A DNA stretch of 64,000 nt, taken from Ulva prolifera (lineage: Eukaryota > Chlorophyta > Ulvophyceae > Ulvales > Ulvaceae). Below are positions 39,850 to 53,615 of this stretch, piece by piece. The position numbers and the translations under genes are program-made. Within the stretch, counting starts at the first letter, position 1; each line of letters starts with the position of its first letter. The stretch is from the NCBI GenBank assembly GCA_023078555.1, contig CM041199.1, positions 620,001 through 684,000 on the forward strand, read 5' to 3'. Below the pieces are notes generated by a model. That model saw only the letters and a program-made list of their open reading frames with translations, was not told where the DNA came from and searched no databases.

Positions 39850-41000
39850 ACGCTGTGACGCCCGCTTGGGGCCAGCTTGTCCGACATGGTCGGGACAACC
39901 GATGTCGGCTAGACCTTGCAGATCTAGACCTTGCAGAGTGGCCCCACTGCCTTGCTACAGAAAGAAGTCACAGTGATCGGAAGGCGTCGTCCGCCATCAA
40001 GCTTCTGCATTGCATGGTGCTGCGACGTCGGCACGGACGTCTCGATCTCATGAGGGAGAGCTTTCCCATAGGCATTGCGTACATGAATTACAGTGTGAGA
40101 CGTCGGAAGTCGCTGCTGTTGTTTGTGTGACAACCCATGTTCGGCAGCTGCATTGCGAGAAGAACATGGCTATGGTGCACATGGACATGGCAACATCATT
40201 GGCGCGTGGAACAAAAGCCCAGAACATACCTAGTTGGCAGCGTGCTCCTACAAATCATCTTAGGGCTGACATTTTCGTGGTGCATGCCATGGAACTGCAA
40301 CCTGTGGGCGAAGTGGCATATGCCTCGCGAACGTCCTCCGCCAGCCGTACGTTGCACTGCGTCCCTTGACGATACGCATTCGTGCACGGTGGCAGCCTCG
40401 CCCGGAGGCCTACCAGACCACCTACGTGTGTATGCGCCATTTCGACCATCTTCACCTCCTGCGCACGCCGGGGCTGGATGAGATCCAGTGGCTGTGCCCG
40501 TGCGGCGCACTGACGAGCGTCGTCGCCGGCGGCCACAGGGCGTCACGGTTTTGTGTAAAGTGCCTTCCGTATGGTGAGGGCTGGGCCATGCTTTGCAACC
40601 AGTGATGGTTTCACAGCCCGGAATGATTGATGTAACAAACACGCATTTTTACATGAATGTACCTTGTTTTACCTGAATGTACCTTACTTTACACCACAAT
40701 ACCTTGCACGCGAATGCCGCGTGTCCTCCTCCACAACATGTGAATTTGTGTCCGTCAACCTTAAGCGATGCATGCATGTGCGATCTACACGGGTGCACAC
40801 ACACATCGTACTACACCATCACTCCAACAGCCCGCGACGGACCCTGCGCCATGCAGGTCGCCATGAGCTGTCGCACGGGACGCTGTCCCATCGCCAGCGC
40901 AGCGTAAAATGCAGGATGCGGTAGCAGCACCAGTGGCCCATGCACATGAGTATTATGCACGTCCATCTGTTCCTCTAGCCTCCACCGGCTACACCGCAGG
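39850..41000. other. Spacer, presumed 5' part of NudC gene plus unexplained open frame
   Basis: Probably contains the unresolved NudC 5' exon and promoter. A plus-strand open stretch at 40,366-40,605 encodes two Cys pairs (CPCG and CVKC) that look faintly like a zinc ribbon, but no start, splice context or homologue was recognised, so it is not called as a gene. Confidence 0.3.
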
Positions 41001-41064
41001 CCAAATCCATCCACTACGTAGTGGGGGTACCCGCTACAGCCTCCAGCCGCCGCCGCCACCGTCC

Positions 41065-41860
<796 letters not shown>

Positions 41861-42121
41861 GCTCCAGCGTTTGTTACAGGTTTCCACCCCCAGTAGCCCG
41901 GCTCGGCGGACGAGGGAGGCCGGAGGGCGGAGGCGGCGGCCGGAGGCCGTCCGCCGACCGCCGGAGGCCGACACCACCGACACTGTCGTGAAACGGGAGG
42001 TGGCATGCGCGTGTGTCTCAGGTGGGAGGTTGTGAGAGCCGAATCCGGGGCTGTGTAGCTCTCTCTCCGGAGGCCGACACTGTCGTGAAACAGGAGGTGG
42101 CATGCGCGTGTAACATACGCG

Positions 42122-42202
42122 GTGGCACACACCGTAGCACATGCTGTAACATACACAGTAGCACGAGCTTCAGCACACGGGCACGCGCGCTGTGGTACTA
42201 GC
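42122..42202 (+). repeat. Left arm of an 81-bp perfect inverted repeat
   Basis: Reverse complement of 42,554-42,634 with no mismatch seen. It starts GTGGCACACACCGTAGCAC and ends GTGGTACTAGC. The arms are 351 bases apart. Confidence 0.9.
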
Positions 42203-42310
42203 TTCATGTGTTCCAGCGCGTGCTCCAGCGTTTGTTACAGGTTTGCCATAGCGTATGATGCTACAGAGTCTGCTACAGCGTGTGTTCCACCGCGTGCTAC
42301 AGCGTTTGTT

Positions 42311-42452
42311 ACAGGTTCGCCATAGCGTATGATGCTACAGTGGTTTGCAGCGTGTGCTCCCCGTCGCGCCTCCGGCGCTCCCGCCCCGCCACAGGCCCGG
42401 CCCCGCCCCGCAGGGGCCCCCGCGGTGCCCCCGGGCGGAACCCGGCCGGGGG
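42311..42452 (+). repeat. GC-rich direct repeat (copy 1; copy 2 at about 44,019-44,154)
   Basis: The block from GGTTCGCCATAGCGTATGATG through GCGCCTCCGGCGCTCCCGCC to GGCGGAACCCGGCC occurs twice, about 1.7 kb apart and almost unchanged. A related GC-rich CCTCCGG/CGGCCC block fills 42,800-43,140. Confidence 0.9.
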
Positions 42453-42553
42453 CAGCTCGTGCTACTGTGTATGTTACAGCATGTGCTACAGCGTGTGCTA
42501 CAGAGTGTGGTACAGCGCGTGTTACAGCGTATGCACTTGCATGTGTGCTAGGA

Positions 42554-42634
42554 GCTAGTACCACAGCGCGCGTGCCCGTGTGCTGAAGCTCGTGCTACTG
42601 TGTATGTTACAGCATGTGCTACGGTGTGTGCCAC
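42554..42634 (-). repeat. Right arm of the 81-bp perfect inverted repeat
   Basis: Pairs with 42,122-42,202. A transcript through both arms would fold into a long perfect duplex. Confidence 0.9.
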
Positions 42635-43162
42635 TGCGTGTGTTGCAGCGCATGCAACAGCATGTGTTACAGGTCTGCCATAGCGAGTGGTGCTACAGCG
42701 TATGCTGCACTGCGTTTTACAGCGCCTCTTATTCCACATGATGTGTGCCACCGCGTGTGTTACTCATGTGCTACAGACCATACACGACGACGGTGTCGGC
42801 CTCCGGCGGCCGGCGGACGGCCTGCGGCCGCCGCCTCCGCCCTCCGGCCTCCCCCGTCCGCCGAGCCGGGCTACTGGGGGTGTCGGCCTCCGGCCGTCGG
42901 GGGACGGCCTCCGGCCGCCGCCTCCGCCCTCCGGCCTCCGGGTGGGGCTCCGCCCCACACCCCGCCGGGCCTGCGGCCCGGACCCGCCCCCTCGGGGCTC
43001 CGCCCCGAACCCCGCCGGGCCCGCGGCCCGGACCCGCCCACCCGGGGCCCCGCCCCGACACAAAACGGCCCGGAGCCGCCCCCCCGGGGCCCCGCCCCGC
43101 GTGCCCGCGGGCGGAAGGCCCCGGGGCCCCGGGCAAAACCCATCGGCGGCCCTTATACGACG

Positions 43163-43960
<798 letters not shown>

Positions 43961-44521
43961 CTACAGCGTTACAGGTTTGCCGTTGTGTATGATGCTACAG
44001 AGTCTGCTACAGCGTTACAGGTTCGCCATAGCGTATGATGCTACAGTGGTTTGCAGCGTGTGCTCCCCGTCGCGCCTCCGGCGCTCCCGCCCCGCCACAG
44101 GCCCGGCCCCGCCCCGCAGGGGCCCCCGCGGTGCCCCCGGGCGGAACCCGGCCAGCCGCCGCCCCCCCCGCGGAGCTGGGGATCCCGAGTCGGGCGAAAA
44201 AAGAGTGCGACTCGCATAATCGCCCAACGATACCTCTACCTCCGGATATATCTCGGGGATAGTCTTGAAGCCATGCACACATGTGGACACTTGCGAAGTA
44301 CTGACGCATGCCCCTGGCTGGCCTGTAGGACACGCTTGACGCATGTTCTGTGTAGAAGTCTTTGAACAGGCTTTCCTCCTGCAATTTTTCAAATCGACTT
44401 CTTCCTCGCCGTCGCGCGTCTACTCCATTGTTACGCCGTGGACAATACACGACGGGAACCGCTTCCGGCGTCTTTGGGCACTTCAGACGCTTCAGATCCT
44501 CAATAATATGTCATCGTGACT

Positions 44522-46509
44522 ATGGCAAAGATATACGGTGTAGGACTGCTGGTCGTGGTCGCTGTGTCCACCTTGTATCCGTTTGTGTTCCTGAGCCAGA
44601 GGGACCAGCTGCACCTGAAAGGATGGTACAACAGCTTCGGGCCATTTTCACAATTGATATTGTATGCCTGTGCTAGAGTCGCATCATATCCATATCTTGT
44701 GGACTTGCAGCACGCGGTATCCAACAGCCTCAACACGGTCGCGGCTTGCATGGTTGTAGCGCTCGGTGAATTGGCAGGAGGAACCATGCAAGGATTTTTG
44801 TTTGAGTACGATTCCGAAGTCCATGCTACGTTTACTTGCCTCCGATTCTGTCCCGGTCAGGTTATTCATAGCTGCTCGTCAGCAACAAGCTTTTCTGAAG
44901 ATAGCAGTACCTGCGCTGTAAAGAATATGACTGCATTAAAACGAAGGATTGGTAAATGCCATATATCCCGTGCTGTGCTGTTGCAGCACAGTCCTGGCCC
45001 CATTGTCTCAAGTGAGGGGAAGCAAGGAAAGTCTCACATTCACGTCAGCGTCCAGACGCAATCCCATGCTATTCTGTATCCTTGCTCATATGAGCTTCTT
45101 CCAAGTGCTGACTCCATACGCCATTGCGTTCGGTGCGGTTCCCTATGATTTGGCCGCAAGCAGCTGACTGCAGTCCTTGCTGCTGTCTCTGTTGACACAT
45201 TATGTCCTGCCCAGGCATTCCATTTTGGTATATATCTGCAGGTGTTTATTGCTTTGGAGATAGTGAAGATCTTTTGCAAGCAGTGGTTGGATCAGCTTTG
45301 GGTGAAGTGCTGATGTTCATTCCTGTGAACCTTGCTTCGCCAGACTCCAGCTCAGTGTGGGCATACCAATTCGCATACGAAATCGCAATTCCATCACTAC
45401 GCACATGCGCAACAATTCTCCTAGCGTATCGCCTCTGGTGTGAGCATCAGGTACAATCTAGCCTGGGAAAGCCTGTCTCCCAGTCAACACCGCCTCCGCC
45501 ACTCTCGCTGCAACATGCATTACTTATTTGCAGGCTGTATCCAATGGACTGGGCATGCCTGCAAAGACGACAGACTACCAGAAGTTCAGTATCAGCTTCC
45601 AGAACGAGGCTGGTGATGAAGACCACGCCAGCCCACCGCTGACTCGGTCAAGAGCCCACCAGCGCTCCCGTTCTCGAGGCCGCCTGGCTGCAGCGGCAGC
45701 ACCTGTGTCGACACCATCACAGCTCCTGCGCTTCAAGGAAGGCCCGCCAAAGGTTCTAACCAAGGCTGCCAACGTGTGTCTTCCACAGCCTTGTGCCGTT
45801 GTTGCCGCATCTGTGATGCGAATGTTATGTACTTGTGCCAGGTACATGTACCGGGTGTTCTGTATGCAAGGTAGGTGTATACCAGGTTTGTTGCCTGTCT
45901 CGATTGTCTCAGCCTCTACATCATACTATCGGTGCGATCAGCCACTTGATATTACCATCCACGGTCCTGACATCGTGCATCAGCACAATCCTGGCGTGGT
46001 GAAGATCCCATCAGGTGGTGATATGTAATGTTCTGGTTTGCTCCATACACCTGTGTGGACGTCCTCCTTCTTCATTGTCGCAATTCGACCAATGCCACTC
46101 AAATTCTCACAGGTGTTTGCCTGCTTGACTTTTCATCTGGGATGCTCAGACGCGTGACAGCTGCGCGTCCTTGCAGATGTTGACTCCACCGATGCTGCGC
46201 CGTAAACCAGAGCAGGCAGAGGCGCAGACGGCCCCGGCCCGCCGCGGGCCCAGCCGCCCCCGCAGGGCCGCACCGTCCTCGTCCCCCGTGCGCGGCGCCC
46301 GCCGTGCGAGCGCCGACGGCCGCAGCGCGCCCGCCGCAGCAGCAAAGGCGCGTGCCGCGGCGGAGGTGCGCGCTGCCGAGGCGTCCCGCCACAAGGACAC
46401 CGTGGCGACCAAAACGATTGAGCACCGGCTCGAGACGACGCTGACAGAGGCCGTGTACCGCACGCCGCGCCGCTCGTCCCGCCTCTCGACGCGCAAGCAA
46501 CCAGAGTAG
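44522..46509 (+). CDS. Probable spliced membrane-protein gene, unknown function
   Basis: Not recognised. The ATG at 44,522 opens MAKIYGVGLLVVVAVSTLYP, a signal anchor, followed by FLSQRDQLHLKG and a GGTACAAC donor near 44,626. Likely later exons: about 45,350-45,450 (AYQFAYEIAIPSLRTCATIL, then RLWCEHQ with donor CAGGTACAA), 45,535-45,757 (AVSNGLGMPAKTTDYQKF, then an acidic and an RS-rich stretch) and 46,177-46,509 (MLTPPMLRRKP, an Ala/Arg-rich segment, stop). The last three join in phase 0. The middle exons are not fixed, and one possible exon (VFIALEIVKIFCKQW near 45,243) is unplaced. The product would have an N-terminal membrane segment and a long basic disordered tail. Confidence 0.4.
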
Positions 46510-47743
46510 AGCTCCATCGTGCAAGAGGTCGCTGCCGTGACCGCGCGGTGGCGACAGGGGTCGCGGCTCATGGAGATGGAGGTGTGGACTGGCAGTGGCT
46601 GTGGGTAGTACAGTCCTCTTCACACGCTGACACACGGCTACCAGTATCGCGGTGGGCGCTGGCCGCTGCAGCGCTTCTGATTGACGATGTGACTGTCTAG
46701 GGAGTGTGTGTGTCTGGGGGGGGGGGGGGGGGGGGGGGGTTGCTTTGGTGTGTCAGGTGTGGGTCGAGTGGCGCGTGGGTAGGTGGCAGATCGCGTTGAA
46801 GTGATGTGACAGGAGCGCTTTGTCGGCAAGGCGCCGTGTGCAGCGGGGGCCGCAGGGGTGGGCGGCGGTGTCGATTTTTGGTGTGCGGCATGCGGTGGAG
46901 TTTGCTACATGGTTGTTCAAGATGAGTTGCGGCTCGTGCACGCATGGTTCATGCTGCGAGCCTGCACAACGTGGCAGATGCTGCTGCCGTTCCAAGGAGT
47001 GCCAGTGGTGCAGATTTTGTGATGTGAGCACAGGCAGATGCTGGTGTTGCTCTGAGAGTGCTAGTTTGGTCAGGGCTGCTGCGGAGGGCGGGGTGCGCCA
47101 CGCCAGGTGGCTTGGTAGTGTATATGTTTGAATGCAAGAAAACAGGTGTTGCCGCGGTAGCTCGGGCATGCCTGCAAGGCTGTGAGCTCTCCCAGGCCCA
47201 CCGCTCAGGTCGCTGCAGCTGTGGTGGGCCATGGGTACTCCAGTGCGGAGCTGTGTGAAACTGCTTGTGTTTGCATGCAGAATGTAAGCTTTCACTTGCA
47301 ACGTGCCTGTAAAGTGATAGCTGGCAGCGCTTGGCCTTGCAGACAGCAACGCGCCTGGGATTGTTTGTCAACGGTGCTATGTCACAATCTATGGTAGCAC
47401 AGAAAGTTGGGCGACTTTGAGCGTTGCTCCGCTTCGTGGGGCATGTATGTGTAGCACTGAGAATCTGTGCCAAGTCATACATTGCACCTTCACTTTGTGT
47501 GCACACCTGGAATCCGTTGCGGAGCAATGTCCAGGCGTCGCAGTTCAACACAACAGTACATACAAAACGGGTCTTCTGTATGCTATCGTTACTCAGGCTC
47601 CACCCATGTTTCCATCCTTTCCGCAACGCAATGCACCCACAGCAGTGCTCACGGCTCAGCCGTGATATGCCGTACATCAGACGGCCCCACTACCTGGTCA
47701 CCACTGCGACCCTCCCCCTTCGAGGGGGACCCACCACCCGGCG
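46510..47743. other. Spacer between convergent genes, with 24-base poly-G
   Basis: Holds a 24-base G run at 46,716-46,739 and the 3' flank of USP39. Open frames on both strands look fortuitous. No RNA gene was recognised. Confidence 0.5.
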
Positions 47744-48947
47744 TCACCGCCGCTCATACACCTGCAGGTACGCCTCGGAGATTACAACAGCCTCCGGCAC
47801 CGTCTCCTTGAGAATCAGGTCTTGTACCTCATACCACGCCCCCTCCGCCGCTCTGTGCACATACCCCTTGTAGACACCGTCCGGCCGCTGCGAGCCGACG
47901 TGCGAGACCGAGCTCACGAGGTTGTACAGCGTGCTCTGTGGCTTCTGTGCCTTGTCCGCCTTTTTGTTTTTCTTCTTCTTCTTCTTCTGCTTGCCTCCCG
48001 CCCCTCCTGCTGCGCTCCCGCTTGCACCGGCGTTGCCTGACTGCGGCCCGGCCTTGGAGTCGTCCTCCCCGGCGTCAGCCATTGCCGTGTCACCATTGCA
48101 GTCGGATGCGGCCGCCGCGGTGTCGGGGGCGGCGGGGGGGTCGTCCGGGGGCGGGAGGCAGCACTGCATGTCGAGGTTCTTGACCGGGAAGTTCACGATG
48201 GTGGGGTTCTTCTCGACGAAGAAGCGGTTCTTTGTGAAGCGGCGGACGGACATCGCGAGGTACGGCGGCAGGCGCAGCACGCGGAAGCGGCGGCGGCCGG
48301 CGGCCACGTCGTCCGTGACGCGCTCGCCGTTGAACTTCTGGAGCAGCTCGAAGATCGGCACCTGCAGCGGGGGTGCGTGAGCCGGCGTGACTAGCTATGA
48401 GCTTGTTCGTTTGTAATGGGATATGAGCTCGAGTCCAGCTGATCCTGATGCTTAGACTCTCACCTGGTGGTTTGTCATGCAATGGCCCGCGCTCATGAGT
48501 GGGCACTGCAGCGGCAGTCGCAGCGCATGCATTGTCTCTGTCCGGCGACGTAGTACACCGAAATGCATGCACTGCTGGTGTGACGCACCGCCGCATCAGG
48601 CCCGGCGTGCAGAGAGCTGTGAGCGGTGCTGGTGGCCTCCGCCCTGGCCCGGTCCACAGCTCTGCCAGTGTTGGGCTCACAGCGCCACCCAGGCCTGTGC
48701 AGGGCGGGGGGGGCTGTGCAGGCTCAGTACGGCACGCGCCTTTGACCCCACAGGTACATGCGGAACCGCCGATGTGCAAGCCCGGCACATACAATCCGGA
48801 GTCGATGCATGTTCACCCATGCAGGCACGAGGCGCTGCGGCATGCGTTTCAAAGACAAAGGCAAGGGTGTGTGTGGCACTACGGAAACAGCGCGCAGCAC
48901 ACACAAGAACAGGAACAGCTACAGCCATAGATGTGGACGGGGGGAAG

Positions 48948-48978
<31 letters not shown>

Positions 48979-50848
48979 GGCTGCACCTGGGGGATGATGT
49001 CCTTGTCGACGGCGTCCTGGAAGAGCCGGGCCTGTGGCAGCTCCAGGGTGAGCATGAAGAAGGGCTTGCGCTCCACGATGTCCGCCTCCGCGTCCGCCGC
49101 GGCGCCCGTGCCCTTCAGCGTCGTCACCTCCAGCTGCCCCTGCACCCCCGCACACGCATGCTGATCCGCCGCCACCGGCACAGCGCAGAAGAAGCAGGTA
49201 GAGAACAGTTCGAGGCCGCGAGGCTTTGCCGGTGTGGGTGGGCCACCCCCGGACTGCATCGAACATCACCGCACCCGAAACCATTACTGTACCGGCCACA
49301 GCCAGTGTTTGCTTCCTTGCACACAGTGTCTCTAGAGATGCTAGTGTTGCGCTATGCGGTAGGCGATCAGACCTAGCACACGAGAGACGCATACGCGAGT
49401 GGCAAAACGCCGAGAGGCCCAATTGGCGGGAGAGTAGCGGCCCGCCACGGCGCACCTGGAAGCACTGCGTGATGACGCTGCGCTGCTTGCGCGCGCCGTT
49501 TGTGAGCCCGAGGTGCAGCGCGTTGAGCAGCCACGTCCAGAAGGCGACGGGGTCGGCCTCGGCGTCCGCGGTGAAGGCGCGGCGGGACGCGGCGATCACG
49601 GCCTGTAGGAACTCGTGAGGGGACACCTGGCCCCTGAAGGCCCGGGGGTCCCACACCTTGCGCATGAGCTCCCCGAAGCGGCACACGAGGTCGCTGCGGC
49701 TCGCCGCGTAGTTCTCCGGGATGAGGAAGAAGTCCCTGCATTCCGGCGCCGCTGCTGCTGACCCGTCTGCTGGGAGCATTACCTGTGGGCTGCGCGGTGT
49801 CCGGTGGCATGGCTGGTGTAACGTCGTGTGGTTTGCAAGACTGCACAAGGGAATCTCCAGCAAATTGGAGGCATGACAGCGGTGTTGAGTACAGCTGATG
49901 GAGTGAGAGAGTGTGTTGTGATGCACAAATGGCCGACCAAATCTCTTTAAGACACAGCTGACCTGTTGACGATCGTCTCGATGAACAATCTACAACTCGA
50001 AGCGCGATGTAAGCCGATTGTGCGGAGTGAGATGTAAGCGCATTGTAGAGACCGCGTGTGCGCTACCCGTGGCACTGTATGTAATGCAAAGCCCTGGGCT
50101 ATTGGCACCTGGGACAAGTGCGCTCGGTGCTGCGGCACAGCCAGAGTGGACGTGCCTCCAAAAACAAGATCTGGGAGTACCTGAGCTTTGGAATCCGAAC
50201 GAGGCTCTGTATGATGACGTTGGCGTAGTCGTTGCGTTTCATGTTGTTTAGCCCCACGAGGCCAGGCATGTAGTCGGAGCCATCTAGTGTACGGGCCCAC
50301 TGCACGCCTGCAAGCTTCTTCAAGTCCTCCGGGGTGTACAGCGGATTGAGAATGTGCTGAATGTCCTTGAGTGACCTATCAACGACCTCGTAGTTCTCCG
50401 GGATGCAGTAGACCCGCCCATCCGCCAGGTTCATGAAGAGGTGATGGTGTTCCTCGACCGAGTGTGTGTGCGCGTGTGTGCCCGGACCTCGGCCCTGGAA
50501 GTAGCTGCCACATACTAGACACGCATAGACATTGACGCGGCTGAGGGAAATGCTGCAGCACTTCTCGAAGTCGAAGTCCAAATTCTGCATGCGCCACACT
50601 GATTGTTGGCCTGCCGTGCGCTCTGCGTCTGTAGTTACTCACTGGCACGCTCCAAAGAGCAATATATGGGATGAGATGCAGCCTGAACATACCTGCCGCG
50701 ATATTGTGTCCAGAAATGGGCATTGCTCGCCCGGAACAACCTTCCGCTGAACCTTTCGCGGACCAAGGAGCGGTTGGTCGTCATCGTCCTCCTCCTCAAC
50801 TACATCTTTTCGATCTTCTTCCCTACCTCGTTTGGTCGGTTCGTTCAT
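47744..50848 (-). CDS. USP39: USP39/SAD1-type tri-snRNP protein (inactive ubiquitin-protease fold)
   Basis: Splicing factor of the U4/U6.U5 tri-snRNP in the nucleus. Exons with closing phases: 50848-50693, 50584-50181, 49735-49456, 49139-48987, 48361-47744 (1,611 bases, 536 aa; human protein 565). Residues 1-52 are charged (KRGREEDRKDVVEEEDDDDQ). A ZnF-UBP domain starts near 60 (YACLVCGSYFQGRG, HAHTHSVEEHHHLF). The Cys box reads GLNNMKRNDYAN, with Asp171 where active proteases have Cys, as in USP39. RFGELMRKVWDPRAF, LPPYLAMSVRRFTKN and FFVEKNPTIVNFP follow. An insertion of about 70 residues rich in Ala, Gly and Lys (KQKKKKKKNKKADK) splits the C-terminal part before TLYNLVSSVSH and may be a nuclear signal. 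Start: ATG at 50,846-50,848. Confidence 0.97.
48951..48980. repeat. 30-base poly-G (poly-C in the USP39 transcript)
   Basis: Lies in intron 4 of USP39, about six bases past the donor at 48,986. This is very close to the splice site for so long a homopolymer. Confidence 0.95.
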
Positions 50849-53615
50849 TCAGTGATCTAATGCAGGAGTGACAGGAGAAGCAAGGCTGGACTAGCAGTGC
50901 AGAGTGCAAGAAAGTCGAAGCGTCGGCCACGAAAACAAGCCAGCGATACCAATTCAGCAACATAATTTGCGTGACCGTACCATAAGCCTGATTTGATGTT
51001 TTCTCTGCGGACAGGACCTCATTGTGCAGTCTCCATAGTGTGTACAGGTGCACATGGGGTATCGCTGCGATTGCTGCAGTCACGCCAGTGTCCTTGGAGA
51101 TCAATGTTGATGTAAGAAGCGAAACACGTACACAATCGAATGAGATACTTGTGAGTATCGCCGGATAGTTGACATCCGTCGACGTGATCACATCAGCTTG
51201 ACTTGGCTACGCCACAACCAGCAGGTGCTCGTGTTTCACGAGCCATGTCGCAGTATACCAATCGCGAGCCATCGCTGATCCTTTGATAAAGGCATGTCTG
51301 ACGGCAGCACAATTTGCTCCCAACGCTACCGCAATGAGCTAGCAAGGCACGAAAACAGCGAGGCGGAAACAGTTCGAGACGCCTCCGAGTTTCTGCGCAG
51401 ATAAGTGAATCTACTACCATGCCAACGCGAATTTCGCGATGATTGTGCTCGCCCGTTCATCCGCAGCACGCGCTTGATCAGTGTCGCGAACCTGATCTCT
51501 GTCTGGTTCAGCAGTGTCGACGGTATATGTACCTGGTCAGAGCTGTGCTGTCAGTAAATTACAGTCAGCTGTGTAACCGCTGGCGTGAAGCATGCTTCTC
51601 TTTCCACAGCCAGTACACCACTGTGATGATTGTGCTTCAGCTAAACACAACAGCATCAGGTGGGCGCCAGGTACAAGGGGGGGTCACGTTGCACCAAAAC
51701 CTACACACACAACGCCAATGAAGGCAATGACAATGTCCGTGCTTTAATGCAGGACATACTCGCTCGTACCTCGCCACCTTAATCGCACACTGCAGCGCCA
51801 CAGCATCATGATCATCACACATGTACCTGCATCTCTGATTTATGCCGGCCGCGACCTTGGGGCAGTACTGGCCACACGTGTGGGAGTACAATGCATGTGC
51901 CCCTGTGCTTTTACAATCACGTTAACCCCGCGGTAACACCTGCCTTTCTGCCTTTTATCCTTGTAAGGCACTGCCAAGCGCCGCCTGTATGCCACATGTT
52001 CATGGCGATTGCGGGGGGGTGGCGGTGCCTCCTGTGTCGCCGGGAACGCTGGGCCAAGACCGATCTCATCATCAGTGGCCGCAAATCGAACTGCAGGATT
52101 GTTAAATTTGGCGGTGTTTCAAAACGTCGGCGTATGGCGCCACAGGCGGTCAAACTGCAGCTCAGGTGGCCGTGGCCTTTGCAGCGGGGTGTCATGCAGG
52201 TGCAGATCGGTGGCGAACGAGCCATCTAGGCACCTCATCAGCTCTGTTGCAATTGGCCCTGTGACGATCGACCCTGTGAAGGGTCGAGGTCTTGAGTAGT
52301 GGACCAACGGTCGGATGTATGCATACATAGATTTGCAGGGCCCGCAAACGCGCTTGGTGTGGATGCAAGGTCTCCTGTGCTCCTGAGCCGGTTCCTGTAC
52401 ATCTGCAGCTTTGATTGCGTGCAACGGAGGCCATTTTGATCCAGGGCATGCTGGTCATTTGCTTTCTCAGGATTCTGTTGTCGCAGTGGCAGTCAATCAT
52501 CTGCCAAGCCTCTGTTGAGTTGCTCGACGCATCAGGCAAACAACTGCATACGCGCAGGTCTACGCCGTACCACACGGACAACAGAGAGGCAGGCAGCACC
52601 GCATGAACCGATCTACGATGGACCGCTTCCTTCGCCGCGGACTGAGTTGCCGCGGCCTCATGCAAATCCGTCGAGACGCACGTCAACACAGCACTGCAGA
52701 CGTGCTGTAGCCCGCCTCGGGGCCTGCACACACACAGAAGGAAACACAGGCATCTGCCCGTCCCATGTCTTGTTTCGGCATGTGCTTGCTGCCCATCCGT
52801 GCAGGTTAGATCGCGGCATGCTCTCGGCACCACGGTAGACTGTGAAGCATCTCTGCAGCTTTTCTTCAGTATTCTACGGTATCGAATATGCAAGTGCTAC
52901 TGCAAATTCTTCTTATGTGTCGTTGTGCGCGTGTGCTTTTCGGGTACAGCAGCGCAGGGGGATCGACTCCATCCGTATAGCGAAAACATTGAAAGAGGAG
53001 CGCTGGGCATCATCGTGTAGCATTGCCAGGGCGTCGGCCGCATGATATAGCTTCAGGATCTTCACGGAATCCAGAACTGGACCCAGGTGCTGCCTACTGG
53101 CCCGGGACACTATCTCGTACTTCTGTCGAGCATGCAAAATTGCCAATTTTCACAAGATGGATCAACCCACGACAGCGTGCGATCCATGAAGAAAGACGAT
53201 CCATATGTATTTCGTTGAAGGTTCAGATGATGTCCGGCTTGATTCGACTTCGATTGCTTCAGCGGAGCGGTAGCTTCGCTTGTCGATGACATGAATGGCA
53301 AGTACGCCAATTCCTGGAATTGCCTGCAAGCGGGAGCGAGAAGACACAAGAGATAGTTCTGCGACAAACGTAGCTAGAACGCTGGAGCAATCCTCGTATC
53401 GTGTTATCAAGGACTGCGAGGTGGTCAAAACTGTGATTGAAACAGGCTGAGCGTTTCCGCAAAGCGACGCCTGGCCGAAGCAACGCGAGCGTCTCTCCCT
53501 GCAACGCACAACTAATCAACATGCCAGACTCTACTAGCATATGTATGTGAGCGGCGTATGCGACCAATCACGCAACGGCACGCAACCACCTCCTTTTCAC
53601 TTGTGCAGGTACAGC
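50849..53615. other. 2.8-kb region between divergent USP39 and sulfotransferase; possible unresolved minus-strand exons
   Basis: Should hold both promoters. Three minus-strand stretches look more protein-like than background: about 51,975-52,090 (TDDEIGLGPAFPATQEAP, after a TCCTGCAG acceptor), 52,120-52,330 (GSIVTGPIATELMRCLDGSF) and 52,913-53,130 (RQHLGPVLDSVKILKLYHAA). They could not be joined in phase or matched to a family, so no gene is called. Confidence 0.3.

Noticed and set aside
40366-40605. Zinc-ribbon-like open frame (CPCG...CVKC)
   Set aside because: No start, splice context or recognised homologue; two Cys pairs can arise by chance in GC-rich DNA.
52192-52893. 233-codon minus-strand frame
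   Set aside because: Cys/Arg/His-rich composition typical of an off-frame read; it lacks a motif and crosses likely splice signals.
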